A stretch of DNA of 64,000 nt from Amycolatopsis sp. WAC 01376 (GCF_003947415.1 NZ_QHKL01000006.1:124001-188000), one strand, 5' to 3'. Counted from the stretch's first letter, positions 24,457 through 38,054 are shown. Numbers and translations: made by a program. The notes: generated by a model from the letters alone, not told the origin.

Positions 24457-25599
24457 ATGCCGGGAACCCCGATCCTGCCGTTCGTCGCCCGGACCAGGCT
24501 GGTGGACCACCACTGCCACGGCGTCGCCACCGGCGATCTCGGCCGGATCGAGTTCGAACAACTGCTCACCGAGGCCGACACCGTCTCGTCGCTGGGCACG
24601 ACGTTGTTCGACTCGCTGATCGGGCTCGCGGTCCGGGCCCGCTGCGCGCCCGTGCTCGACCTGCCGCCGCACGTCCCGGCCGAGGTCTACCTGGCCCGCC
24701 GCGCCGAACTGGGTGCCGCCGACGTCAACGCGCGGTTCCTGCGCGCCACCGGCACGACCGAATTCCTGCTCGACGGCGGCTTCCTGCCGGACACGCTGAC
24801 CACGACCGAGCAGTTCGCGGCCCTGTCCGGCGCCCGCGCGCGGGACATCGTCCGGCTCGAACAGGTCGCCGAAGCGGTGATCGGATCCACCACCGCGGCC
24901 GGATTCGCCTCGGCCTTCGCCGGGGAACTGGCGAAACGCGCCACGACGGCCGTCGGGTTCAAGTCCATCGCCGCCTACCGGGTCGGCCTCGACCTGGCAG
25001 GGGAGCGGCCGACGGACACCGAAGTCACCGAAGCGGCGGGCCGCTGGCTCGCGCGGATCGAGGCGGGCGAACCGGTCCGGCTCGCGGACGAGGTGCTGCA
25101 CCGGTTCCTGATCTGGACCGGCGTCGACCTGGCCCTGCCGATCCAGTTCCACGTGGGCTTCGGCGACTCCGACATCGACCTGCACCGCTGCGATCCGCTG
25201 CTGCTCACCGGGCTGTTGCGGGCCACCCGGTCACGCGGTGTGCCGATCATGCTGCTGCACAACTATCCCTTCCACCGGAACGCCGCGTATCTGGCGCAGG
25301 TGTTCGAGCACGTGTTCATCGACGTGGGACTCGCGACGCACAACGCCGGTCATCGTGCGCCCGCGATCATCGCGGAGACAATGGAGATCGTGCCGTTCGG
25401 GAAGCTGCTGTTCTCCACGGACGCGTTCGGGCTGGCCGAGCTGTACCACCTCGGCACCGCGCTGTTCCGGCAAGGATTGTCGGACTTCCTGTACGCGGGG
25501 CTCACCGCGGACGTACTGTCCGAAGTGGACGCGCACCGGATAGCGGCGCTGGTGGGGCACCGCAACGCCGAACGGGTTTACGGGCTGGAGGGGACATGA
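24457..25599 (+). CDS. FluG-type amidohydrolase
   Basis: The 380-residue protein resembles the N-terminal amidohydrolase half of fungal FluG. It has the metal motif LVDHHCHGVA near residue 17, FHVGFGDSDIDLHRC near 230, the His region LLHNYPFHRNAAYLAQVF, and the metal Asp in LLFSTDAFGLAELYHLG. These fit an amidohydrolase-2 barrel. In FluG this domain is fused to a GS domain; here the GS-like gene is divergent next door, and an M20 amidohydrolase is coupled downstream. A pathway that cleaves gamma-glutamyl-type amides is plausible. ATG at 24457 follows GAGAAGGGA. Confidence 0.85.
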   Translation: MPGTPILPFVARTRLVDHHCHGVATGDLGRIEFEQLLTEADTVSSLGTTLFDSLIGLAVRARCAPVLDLPPHVPAEVYLARRAELGAADVNARFLRATGTTEFLLDGGFLPDTLTTTEQFAALSGARARDIVRLEQVAEAVIGSTTAAGFASAFAGELAKRATTAVGFKSIAAYRVGLDLAGERPTDTEVTEAAGRWLARIEAGEPVRLADEVLHRFLIWTGVDLALPIQFHVGFGDSDIDLHRCDPLLLTGLLRATRSRGVPIMLLHNYPFHRNAAYLAQVFEHVFIDVGLATHNAGHRAPAIIAETMEIVPFGKLLFSTDAFGLAELYHLGTALFRQGLSDFLYAGLTADVLSEVDAHRIAALVGHRNAERVYGLEGT

Positions 25600-26765
25600 C
25601 GGAACTGGACGAACTACAGGACCGCTGGGAGGCCGCCGTCGAGGCGGAGCTGCCCTCCGCGATCGAGCTGCGGCACCGGGTGCACGCCGATCCCCGCGCG
25701 TCGGGGGACGAAGAGGACACCGCGCGGATGCTCGTCGAGGCGCTCGGCGCCGACGAAGGAGTCCGGGTCGCCAAGACCGGACGCGCGGTGCTGTTCCCGG
25801 GCACCGGGCCGGGACCGGCCGTGGCGCTGCGTTCGGAACTGGACGCGCTGCCGGTCACCGAGCGCACTGGGATCCCATGGGCTTCGGAGACGCCGTTGAT
25901 GCACGCGTGCGGGCACGACGTGCACATGGCCGCGCTTGTCGCCACCTGCCGCGCGGCGGCCGTCGTCGGGGTACCGCGGCCGCTGCTCGCGCTCCTGCAG
26001 CCGCGTGAGGAGACGTCGCCGTCCGGCGCGCTGGACATCGTCGAATCCGGCGTGCTCACCGAGTACGGCGTCGAGGCCGTCATCGGCGCCCACGTCCAGC
26101 CCCGGCTCGCGGCGGGGGTGGTGTCGGCGGTGCCGGGACCGGTCAACGCCTCCACCGACGAGTTCGAGGTCGTCGTCCGCGGCCAGGGCGGGCACGCCGG
26201 ATACCCGCACCTCCTGCGGGACCCGATCCTCGCGCTCAGCCAGATCGTGGTGAGCCTGCAGCAGCTCGCGAGCCGCCGGGTCGACCCGGTGTTCGGCGCG
26301 GTCTGCTCGGTCGGCCGGATCGCGGCGGGGGCGACCGCGAACGTCGTGCCGAACGAGGCCCGCCTGTCCGGTTCGCTGCGGCTGATGCGCGCCGACGACC
26401 GCGATCTCGCGCTGGAGGGGCTCGCCGAAGTCGTCCACGGCACCGCGAAGGCACACGGCTGCCGGGCGGACCTCGAGATCAGCCCGTGCGAACCCGTGCT
26501 GCACAACGACGCCGGGCTCACCCAGCGCGCGCACCGGCGGCTCGTCCGGGCAGGGGCGGGCGTCGACACCGAATTCCGGTCGTTCGGCGCCGACGACTTC
26601 GCGCACTACTGCGGGACGACGCGCGGGCTGATGATGTTCGTCGGCCTCGGCGACACCGCGGGCGCGCCGAGCCTGCACGACGAACTGTTCCTGCCGCCGG
26701 ACACCGCCGTCGGACACGTCGCGTCCGCGCTGATCGCGGGCTATTTGGCCGCCGTCGAGGGCTGA
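25596..26765 (+). CDS. M20 family amidohydrolase/peptidase
   Basis: The 389-residue protein is an aminoacylase-like M20 enzyme. It has the metal-binding MHACGHDVHMAAL near residue 105, the catalytic Glu pair in LLQPREETSPSGALDIV, the metal His in VIGAHVQPRLAAG, and the dimer domain with VRGQGGHAGYPHLLRDPI. The final metal ligand lies near LHDELFLPP. It should hydrolyse an N-acyl or gamma-amide substrate. It overlaps the FluG-type gene by four bases, so the two are co-translated and probably act on the same compound. Confidence 0.92.
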   Translation: MTELDELQDRWEAAVEAELPSAIELRHRVHADPRASGDEEDTARMLVEALGADEGVRVAKTGRAVLFPGTGPGPAVALRSELDALPVTERTGIPWASETPLMHACGHDVHMAALVATCRAAAVVGVPRPLLALLQPREETSPSGALDIVESGVLTEYGVEAVIGAHVQPRLAAGVVSAVPGPVNASTDEFEVVVRGQGGHAGYPHLLRDPILALSQIVVSLQQLASRRVDPVFGAVCSVGRIAAGATANVVPNEARLSGSLRLMRADDRDLALEGLAEVVHGTAKAHGCRADLEISPCEPVLHNDAGLTQRAHRRLVRAGAGVDTEFRSFGADDFAHYCGTTRGLMMFVGLGDTAGAPSLHDELFLPPDTAVGHVASALIAGYLAAVEG

Positions 26766-26803
26766 CGCCCCCAAGAAGCCGGCGAAGCGCTACGGTGGCC
26801 GAC

Positions 26804-27826
26804 GTGAATACCGCCTCGGCAGCGTTCCTCGCGACCATCCCCAGTCCCGACCAGGGCGTCTGGCATATCGGGCCGGTCCCGATCCGTGCCTACGCGCTCT
26901 GCATCATCGCCGGCATCATCGTGGCGATCTGGCTGGGCGAACGGCGCTGGGTGAACCGCGGCGGCACGAAGGGCACCGTCATCGACGTCGCCGTCTTCGC
27001 GGTGCCGTTCGGCCTGGTCGGCGGGCGGTTGTACCACGTCATCACCGACAACCAGCTCTACTTCGGCGAGGGCAAGAACCCGATCAACGCGCTGAAGATC
27101 TGGGACGGCGGCCTCGGCATCTGGGGCGCCATCGCGCTCGGCGCCGTCGGCGCGCTGATCGCCTGCCGCCGCCGGGGCATCCCGCTGCCCGCGATGGCCG
27201 ACGCGCTCGCACCCGGGATCGTGATCGCACAGGCGATCGGGCGGCTCGGCAACTACTTCAACCAGGAACTCTACGGCGCGCACACGACTCTGCCGTGGGG
27301 ACTGGAGATCTACCAGCGCTACAACCCGACCAACCCGGACGACTTCCTGAACGGCATCGCGATCGGGCACGTCCCGCTGCCGGACAGCCCGGTGCACCCG
27401 ACGTTCCTCTACGAACTGATCTGGAACCTCGGCGTCGCGCTGCTGATCATCTGGGCGGACAAGAAGTTCCGCCTCGGCCACGGCCGCGTGTTCGCGCTGT
27501 ACGTCGCCGGGTACACCGCGGGCCGGTTCTGGATCGAGATGATGCGGACCGACACCGCGAACCACATCCTCGGCCTGCGGGTGAACGTGTGGACCTCGAT
27601 CCTGCTGTTCGTCGCGGCGGTCGCGTACTTCGTCCTGGCCGCCAAGCGGGGGCCGAGGGAGGCGCCGGAAACGCTGTGGAGCAAGGACGTGCCGCGGGAG
27701 GACGACGCTTCGGCTTCTGCGGAGCCTTCTTCGGAGCACGCCGAGGTGGCCGCGGCTCCGGACACCGTCCGGGACTCGGCCGCCGACAAGGCGACCGAGG
27801 AACCGAAGCCCGAGGCGGAGAAGTAG
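26804..27826 (+). CDS. lgt: Prolipoprotein diacylglyceryl transferase
   Basis: Lgt attaches diacylglycerol to the lipobox Cys of prelipoproteins in the inner membrane. The 340-residue polytopic protein has the family signature IGRLGNYFNQELYGA near residue 145, FAVPFGLVGGRLYHVITD, and HPTFLYELIWNLGVAL. The final third is a cytoplasmic Ala/Glu-rich tail (EDDASASAEPSSEHAE), common in actinobacteria. The start is GTG at 26804, seven bases after TACGGT (26791-26796), so it is likely leaderless. Synteny trpA-lgt-gltB is typical of actinobacteria, except for the amide module inserted here. Confidence 0.97.
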   Translation: MNTASAAFLATIPSPDQGVWHIGPVPIRAYALCIIAGIIVAIWLGERRWVNRGGTKGTVIDVAVFAVPFGLVGGRLYHVITDNQLYFGEGKNPINALKIWDGGLGIWGAIALGAVGALIACRRRGIPLPAMADALAPGIVIAQAIGRLGNYFNQELYGAHTTLPWGLEIYQRYNPTNPDDFLNGIAIGHVPLPDSPVHPTFLYELIWNLGVALLIIWADKKFRLGHGRVFALYVAGYTAGRFWIEMMRTDTANHILGLRVNVWTSILLFVAAVAYFVLAAKRGPREAPETLWSKDVPREDDASASAEPSSEHAEVAAAPDTVRDSAADKATEEPKPEAEK

Positions 27827-27860
27827 CGCTCCGCCCTCGCTTCTCAGACCTGTCTCAAGC

Positions 27861-27913
27861 GCCATGAAAGAGCCTTTCCTTGCAAAATTTGCAAGGAAAG
27901 GCTCTTTCATGGC
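27861..27913. repeat. Long palindromic element 4, perfect, after lgt
   Basis: Two perfect 26-base arms flank one base (27887). The outer module is GCCATGAAAGAGCCTTT and the inner module CCTTGCAAA. The inner module and central AT-rich core are shared with the element at 61277-61329, although the outer modules differ. It lies 34 bases after the lgt stop codon and is the first of three such elements in 230 bases. Confidence 0.9.
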
Positions 27914-27930
27914 ATCCGGAACCCTCTCAA

Positions 27931-27985
27931 GTCCGTGAAGGCATCCTTGAGGGACCCTGAGTCCCTCAAGGAGGCCTTCACGGAC
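27931..27985. repeat. Long palindromic element 5
   Basis: Arms of 25 bases (27931-27955 and 27961-27985) with one mismatch surround CCTGA. The outer module is GTCCGTGAAGGCNTCCTT and the inner module GAGGGAC. It lies 17 bases from the preceding element and belongs to the GTGAAGG group. Confidence 0.85.
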
Positions 27986-28035
27986 CTCACGGTCACCCCA
28001 AGTGCCCCAGCAGCCCCAGCTTTCACAGCGGCCCG

Positions 28036-28088
28036 TCCGTGAGGGCCTCCTTCCCTACCCTCAAGGTAGGCAAGGAGGCCCTCACGGA
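28036..28088. repeat. Long palindromic element 6
   Basis: Arms of 24 bases (28036-28059 and 28065-28088) with one mismatch surround CTCAA. The outer module is TCCGTGAGGGCCTCCTT and the inner module resembles CCTACC. It ends 13 bases before the stop codon of the minus-strand reductase gene. The degraded element at 8321-8375 is its closest relative in the window. Confidence 0.85.
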
Positions 28089-28101
28089 ACGGCCCAGCAA
28101 G

Positions 28102-29166
28102 TCAGGGGGAGACCAGGCCCCGTCCCGTCACCAAGGGCAGGTCCAGCGCCGTCAGCAGCCCCGGCGGAGCCGCCACCACCGCCGGGATCGCGTTGACCAG
28201 CCGCATCGCGGTCGCCTTCAGCCCGGCCGTGTTGTGGTCGCCGTCGGTGCCGACCAGCCGCAGGTCCAGTTCATACCGCGGCTCCCCGGTCACCTGGACG
28301 CGGTAGCAGCCCTGCCCGGTCGGCTGCGGCCAGTCCGGCCCGAGGTCGCCCCGCAGGCGCGTGACGTGTTCCAGCACGCACACCGCCCGCCCGCCGCGCA
28401 TGCCGCGCACTTCGAACCGCAGCGCTGCCGCCGTCCCCTCTTTGATCGTCCCCGAAGCGATCTCGAACGTCTCCGGGGCCGGAAGCCGTTCGTAGACCTC
28501 CTCGACGGAGTCGAGTTCGACGTCGAGTCCCGCCGCGAGCTGCCGCACGACGCTGCCCCAGGCCAGCGACAGCACGCCGGGCTGCAACAACAGTGGCAGG
28601 TCGTCCATCTCACGGCCGAAGCCCATGATGTCGAACAAAACCTTGCCGTTGTCGTACGTCGAGTAGTCGAGGATCTCCAGGCAGCGCACCTCGTCGATCC
28701 GTTCGCACACGCCGGTGAGCACGAGCGGTAGCCAGTCGTTGGCGAAACCCGGGTCGACACCGTTGACCCACAGCGAAGCGCCGCCTTCGCGGGCAGCCTC
28801 CCGGATCGGCTCGATCATCTCCGGCGGGACGACGCCTTCGGGGTATTGGAGGAACACCGGGCTGCTGGACACCACGTTGATCCCCGCGCGCAGGAACCGC
28901 TTCAGGTCCTCGACGGCCTCCACGAGCCGATCGTCCGCCATCGCCGTGTAGACGACGCAGTCCGGCTTCAGCGCGATGAGCGCGTCCGCGTCGGTCGTCG
29001 CGGAGACGCCGAGCGGGCGGCCGAGTCCGGCCAACTCCCCGGCGTCCACGCCCGCCTTGGCCTCACTCGAGACCCAGACCCCGGCGAGTTCGAGGTCGGG
29101 GCGGGCGTCGATCCCGGCCAGCGCGTGGCGGCCGACGTTCCCGGTACTCCACTGGACCACGCGCAC
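28102..29166 (-). CDS. NAD(P)-binding amine-dehydrogenase/DapB-like protein
   Basis: The 354-residue protein opens with a Rossmann nucleotide site (VVQWSTGNVGRHALAGI) and continues with IALKPDCVVYTAMAD, NVVSSSPVFLQYP and WVNGVDPGFANDWLPLVL. This matches the actinobacterial proteins annotated as NAD(P)H-dependent amine dehydrogenase or dihydrodipicolinate-reductase-like. No lysine-pathway context is present. It shares a strand with the SDR just upstream (12-base gap), so both may be driven by the KstR-like promoter. The substrate is unknown; steroid or lipid catabolism is a context-based guess. Confidence 0.78.
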   Translation of the reverse strand: MRVVQWSTGNVGRHALAGIDARPDLELAGVWVSSEAKAGVDAGELAGLGRPLGVSATTDADALIALKPDCVVYTAMADDRLVEAVEDLKRFLRAGINVVSSSPVFLQYPEGVVPPEMIEPIREAAREGGASLWVNGVDPGFANDWLPLVLTGVCERIDEVRCLEILDYSTYDNGKVLFDIMGFGREMDDLPLLLQPGVLSLAWGSVVRQLAAGLDVELDSVEEVYERLPAPETFEIASGTIKEGTAAALRFEVRGMRGGRAVCVLEHVTRLRGDLGPDWPQPTGQGCYRVQVTGEPRYELDLRLVGTDGDHNTAGLKATAMRLVNAIPAVVAAPPGLLTALDLPLVTGRGLVSP

Positions 29167-29177
29167 GGCGTCGCCTC

Positions 29178-29963
29178 CTACAGATCGGGCAAGCCCAGTT
29201 CGAGGTTCGGGGCCTGCAATCCACCGTCGACTTCGATGATCTTGCCGGTGACGTACCGGCCTGCTCGCGACGCCAGGAACACGACGGTGGCCGCGATGTC
29301 CTCGGCCTCGCCGATCCGGCGCAGGGGAGTGGCGGCCTCCATCCGGCCGCGGAGTTCGTCGTTGCCCACCACGACTTCGAGTGCGGAGGTCGCCACCGAG
29401 CCGACCGAGATCGCGTTCACCCGCACCTTCGGCGCGAGGTCGGCCGCCGCGAGCCGGGTGTAGTGCGCCAGGGCGGCCTTCGCCGTCCCGTACGCGGCGA
29501 AGCCCCGGCCGGTCACGCGGCCCATGACCGACGAGATGTTGACGACCGATCCGCCCGACTCCAGTAAGGACGGTGCCGCCGCGACGGTCAGCGCGTGCGC
29601 GGTGGAGACGTTGAAGCGAAAGGCTTCTTCGAGGAAGTCGGCGGTGGTTTCCAGCAGTGGCCGGGGATAGGTGCCGCCGACGTTGTTGACCACCAGGTCG
29701 AGCCGTCCGAACTCCGCCGTCGCGATCCGCGCCAGTTCGCCCGCCGCGGCCGGGTCGCTCAGATCGGCGGGCACCACGTGGGCGCGTCTGCCGGTGGCGG
29801 CGACCATGGCCGCCACGTCGTCGAGCTGGGTTTCGGTGCGGGACGAGATCACCACGTCGGCGCCGGCGTCGGCGAGCGCCACGGCCGTCGCCGCGCCGAT
29901 CCCGCGGCCGGCGCCGGTGACCACGGCGACCTGGTCGGTGAGCCGGAAACGGTCCAGGATCAT
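29178..29963 (-). CDS. SDR family oxidoreductase
   Basis: The 261-residue protein is a classical short-chain dehydrogenase: TGAGRGIGAATAVALADAG binds the cofactor, NNVGG is the structural motif, SVVNISSVMGR has the catalytic Ser, and YGTAKAAL the Tyr-x3-Lys. The C-terminal VDGGLQAPN is typical. Arg after the first strand (SSRTETQ) suggests NADP. ATG at 29963 is ten bases from a KstR-like box (29973-29986), which suggests a role in steroid or cholesterol-type catabolism. This is inferred from the operator only. Confidence 0.9.
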   Translation of the reverse strand: MILDRFRLTDQVAVVTGAGRGIGAATAVALADAGADVVISSRTETQLDDVAAMVAATGRRAHVVPADLSDPAAAGELARIATAEFGRLDLVVNNVGGTYPRPLLETTADFLEEAFRFNVSTAHALTVAAAPSLLESGGSVVNISSVMGRVTGRGFAAYGTAKAALAHYTRLAAADLAPKVRVNAISVGSVATSALEVVVGNDELRGRMEAATPLRRIGEAEDIAATVVFLASRAGRYVTGKIIEVDGGLQAPNLELGLPDL

Positions 29964-29972
29964 GCGCGGAAC

Positions 29973-29994
29973 TGTAACACGTTCTAGTTAGAAC
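29973..29994. promoter_or_regulatory. KstR-like operator ahead of the SDR gene
   Basis: TGTAACACGTTCTA at 29973-29986 fits the KstR motif TNNAACNNGTTNNA exactly. It overlaps a second perfect palindrome, GTTCTA-GT-TAGAAC, at 29981-29994. KstR is the TetR-family repressor of sterol catabolism in mycobacteria and relatives. No kstR gene is in the window, so the regulator would act in trans. The motif match is direct; the regulator is inferred, and other TetR proteins bind similar sites. Confidence 0.6.
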
Positions 29995-30069
29995 GGCTCC
30001 AGGATGCGGAAGCCGCCCGGAGTGACTAGGGTCGCGTCACCGCGTCTCGTGACTTCCCGGAACAAGACA

Positions 30070-30291
30070 TATACTTAGCGGAACGAACTACTGTGACCTC
30101 ATCAGGAACTGTGTCGTTCCGGGCGTCCATATCGTTACCCATCGGCGGGCTTTCACGCCCGCCGAACTGATGCCGACGTGTTTCACAGGTGTTAAAGTCG
30201 CGCTAACGAACGGGCCATCGTCGTCCCGTGCGCATTCCCCCGGCCGGCCCCGTCCGCGCCGCTGAGCACAGACGACGAAGGAGGTCCCTTC
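30070..30291 (+). promoter_or_regulatory. gltB promoter and possible structured leader
   Basis: The 328-base gap between the SDR gene and gltB holds a good -10, TATACT (30070-30075), with no convincing -35. A perfect 8-base stem, CGGCGGGC / GCCCGCCG (30143-30164), has a TTTCAC loop. A second candidate -10, TAAAGT, lies at 30193-30198. If the first promoter is used, the leader is about 210 bases, long for this genome. The ribosome site is AAGGAGG (30278-30284). I recognise no known riboswitch class here. Confidence 0.45.
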
Positions 30292-34852
<4,561 letters not shown>

Positions 34853-34860
<8 letters not shown>

Positions 34861-36361
34861 TCCGACGGGTTTCCTGAAGTACGAACGCGAAGAGCCGAAG
34901 AAGAAGTCCAAAGAGGACCGTCTCGCCACCTGGGGCGAGGTGTACGCCGACGTGGAACCCGCCGAGCGCAACGAACAGGTGCGCGAACAGGCGACACGGT
35001 GCATGGACTGCGGCATCCCGTTCTGTCATTCCAGTGGTTCCGGCTGCCCGCTGGGCAACCTGATCCCGGAGTGGAACGATCTGGTGCGCCGCGGCGACTG
35101 GGCCGCGGCGAGCGACCGGCTCCACGCGACCAACAACTTCCCCGAGTTCACCGGGAAGCTGTGCCCCGCGCCGTGCGAGGCGGGCTGTGTCCTGTCGGTC
35201 TCGCCGCTGTCCGGCGGCCCGGTGGCGATCAAACGCGTCGAGCAGACGATCGCCGACCAGTCCTGGGAAGCGGGCTACGTGCAGCCGCAGATCTCCGAGG
35301 TCTCGTCGGGGCAGCGGGTCGCGGTCGTCGGCTCCGGCCCGGCCGGGCTCGCCGCCGCGCAGCAGCTGACCCGCGCCGGCCACGAAGTGACCGTCTACGA
35401 ACGGGACGACCGGCTCGGCGGCCTGCTGCGCTACGGCATCCCCGAGTTCAAAATGGAGAAGAAGGTCCTCGACCGGCGGCTCGCGCAACTCCGCAAGGAG
35501 GGCACGAAGTTCGTCACCGGCTGTGAGGTCGGCGTCGATCTGACCGTCGAGGAACTCCGCGCGGGCTACGACGCGGTGGTGCTCGCCGTTGGCGCGCTGC
35601 GCGGCCGTGACGACACGACCACGCCCGGTCGCGAGCTGTCCGGGATCCACCTGGCGATGGAACATCTGGTCCCGGCCAACAAGTACGTCGAGGGCGACGG
35701 CCCGTCGGCGGTGGACGCGGCCGGCAAGCACGTGGTCATCATCGGCGGCGGTGACACCGGGGCCGACTCGTACGGCACCGCGACCCGTCAGGGCGCGCTT
35801 TCGGTGACACAGCTGGACCAGTACCCGACGCCACCGTCCACAAGGGACGACGAGCGATCGCCGTGGCCGACCTGGCCGTACATCCTGCGCACCTACCCGG
35901 CGCACGAAGAGGCGGGCGAGCGCAAGTTCGCCGTCGCGGTCACCCGGTTCATCGGAGACGACGACGGCACCGTACGCGCGGTCGAGATCCGGCAGGTCCG
36001 CGTGGTCAAGGACCCCGAGACCGGCAAGCGCATGGTGACCCCGGTCAACGACGAGGTCGAGGAACTGCCCGCCGACCTCGTGCTGCTCGCGATCGGGTTC
36101 GAGGGTGTCGAGCACATGCCGCTGCTCGACGGGCTCGGCCTGTCGCTGACCAAACGCGGCACGCTCTCGTGCGGCGCGGACTGGCAGACCTCCTCGCCCG
36201 GCGTGTTCGTCTGCGGCGACGCGCACCGCGGTGCCTCGCTGGTGGTGTGGGCGATCGCCGAGGGACGTTCGGTGGCGAGCGCGGTGGACGCCTACCTCAC
36301 CGGCGCTTCGGACCTGCCCGCTCCGGTGCACCCGACGGCGCTGCCGCTCGCAGTGGTCTGA
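34853..36361 (+). CDS. gltD: Glutamate synthase (NADPH) small subunit
   Basis: GltD supplies electrons from NADPH to GltB. The 502-residue protein has two [4Fe-4S] motifs in CMDCGIPFCHSSGSGCPLGN and LCPAPCEAGCVL. It also has the FAD site VAVVGSGPAGLAAAQQL and the NADPH site VVIIGGGDTGADSYG. The late FVCGDAHRGASLVVWAIAEG closes the FAD domain. The start is GTG at 34853 inside the end of gltB, giving translational coupling. A long palindrome follows the stop by about 13 bases. Confidence 0.97.
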
Positions 36362-36373
36362 GCCCCGTAGAGA

Positions 36374-36428
36374 TGTCAGGAAAGGGTCGTTCAGGACGTT
36401 TTTCGTCCTGAACGACCCTTTCCTGACA
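36374..36428. repeat. Long palindromic element 7, after gltD
   Basis: Perfect 25-base arms surround a TTTTT loop (36399-36403). The outer module is TGTCAGGAAAGGGTCGTT and the inner module CAGGACG. It starts 13 bases after the gltD stop. Apart from the first few bases it equals the element at 40471-40525 (AAAGGGTCGTTCAGGAC in both). It lies upstream of a secreted-hydrolase gene on the same strand. Confidence 0.9.
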
Positions 36429-36534
36429 CTCTGGGTCGACGAACGGCAGGGGGGAGACCCCACCCAAGGTGGAGGTCCGGGATCAGGCCGCGGTCCGACG
36501 CGGTAGAGCCGTTTCGCCCGCCAAGCTCTGCCGC

Positions 36535-37926
36535 ATGAGAAAAACGTTGGCGATACTGGCTTTCCTGCCACTGACTATGGCCATCCCGGTGACCGCCGAA
36601 GCGGCTCCGGCACTGAAGTGGACGTCACCGTGCCCGGACTACGGTATGACGCCCTCACCGACCGCGGGCCTCGAATGCGCGAAACTCAAGGTGCCGCTGG
36701 ACCACGCCGACCCCGGCGGGCGCACCATCGAGCTCACCGTCTCCCGTAAGGCGAGCACCTCGCCGAAACGCCGGGGCGTGCTGCTGATGAATCCCGGCGG
36801 CCCGGGGAGCCCCGGCCTGGCGATGCCCGCGCAACTCGCGCAGCGACAGGGCCAGTCCGGTCTGCTCGACAGTTACGACGTCATCGGTTTCGATCCGCGC
36901 GGCACCACCTACAGCACGCCGGTGACGTGCGATCTGACCGAGGAACAGCGGTTCATCCTCACCGGCCCGTACGCGGACGGCCCGCGTGACGTCGCCGAGA
37001 AGGCGGCGAAGTCCCGTGTGGTGGCGAAGCAATGCGCCGAGTCGAAGACGGCGGATCTCCTGCCGCAGATGACCACCGCCAACACCGCGCGCGATATGGA
37101 CCGGATCCGCGAGGCGCTGGGTGAGCGGAAGATCTCCTATTACGGCGTCTCGTACGGGAGCTACCTCGGTGCCGCCTACGCCTCGATGTTCCCGGCGCGC
37201 ACGGACCGGATCGTGCTGGACAGCCTTACCGGGCCGAACGGCCTGGACGTCCGGGCGCACCAACGCTTCGCGGAAGGTTTCGACGACCGCTTCGGCGACT
37301 TCACGGCTTGGGCGGCGGCGCGGGACGACGTCTACCACCTCGGGCGGACACAGGCCGAGGTGACGGCGAAGTTCTTCGAGCTGGTGGAAAAGCGCCCGGG
37401 AATCCGGAGCGACACTTGGGGAGCCCTGTACGACGACGCGAACTTCCCCGGTCTCGCCGAGCAATGGTCCACACCCACAGTGAAGGCCCAGGGTGGTCCG
37501 CTCGACGGAGACAACCACGCCGCGCTCCAGCTCCAGGTGCTGTGCAACGACTCGGACTGGCCGGAAAGCGTGCGCTATTACCAAAAGGCGGTCGAACGGG
37601 CCCGCGTGACGCATCCGATGTTCGGCCCGGCCGCCGCGAACATCACGCCCTGCGCGTTCTGGCCGGTGGAGCGCCGCGAGCCTCCGGTGCGGATCCACGA
37701 CCGCGGACCGTCGAACATCCTGCTGGTGCAGAACCTCCGCGACACGGCGACGCCGCTCGTCGGCGCCCGCGAAATGCGGTCGGCGCTGGGCGCGCGGGCG
37801 AAGTTCGTCACGGTCGACGCCGGCGGGCACGGCGTCTTCACCAAGGAGAACGCCTGCGGCAACGACACCGTCGTCCGCTATCTGCGGGACGGCGTCCTCC
37901 CGGCCACCGATGCGCACTGCCGCTAG
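36535..37926 (+). CDS. Secreted alpha/beta hydrolase, tripeptidyl aminopeptidase type
   Basis: The 463-residue protein has a Sec signal peptide (MRKTLAILAFLPLTMAIPVT, cleavage near AEA-AP). It then has an SlpD/TAP-like alpha/beta hydrolase fold: oxyanion GGPGSPGLAMP, nucleophile Ser in YGVSYGSYLGAAYA near residue 205, acid Asp in LVQNLRDTATPL, and His in DAGGHGVF. Two internal Cys pairs probably form disulfides. It should release short peptides from N-termini outside the cell. ATG at 36535 is chosen because upstream in-frame codons lack signal-peptide character. Confidence 0.88.
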   Translation: MRKTLAILAFLPLTMAIPVTAEAAPALKWTSPCPDYGMTPSPTAGLECAKLKVPLDHADPGGRTIELTVSRKASTSPKRRGVLLMNPGGPGSPGLAMPAQLAQRQGQSGLLDSYDVIGFDPRGTTYSTPVTCDLTEEQRFILTGPYADGPRDVAEKAAKSRVVAKQCAESKTADLLPQMTTANTARDMDRIREALGERKISYYGVSYGSYLGAAYASMFPARTDRIVLDSLTGPNGLDVRAHQRFAEGFDDRFGDFTAWAAARDDVYHLGRTQAEVTAKFFELVEKRPGIRSDTWGALYDDANFPGLAEQWSTPTVKAQGGPLDGDNHAALQLQVLCNDSDWPESVRYYQKAVERARVTHPMFGPAAANITPCAFWPVERREPPVRIHDRGPSNILLVQNLRDTATPLVGAREMRSALGARAKFVTVDAGGHGVFTKENACGNDTVVRYLRDGVLPATDAHCR

Positions 37927-38054
37927 GCCGATCGGCCGATATGTCGCCACGGATGCGGCCGAACGGCCGCTTGTACGCCCGGTAGCAGGACAAATACTTT
38001 CGAAATGTCGTGCAAGTCATACGGCAATTCACCGGTGGCGAAAGGTGGTACGCC

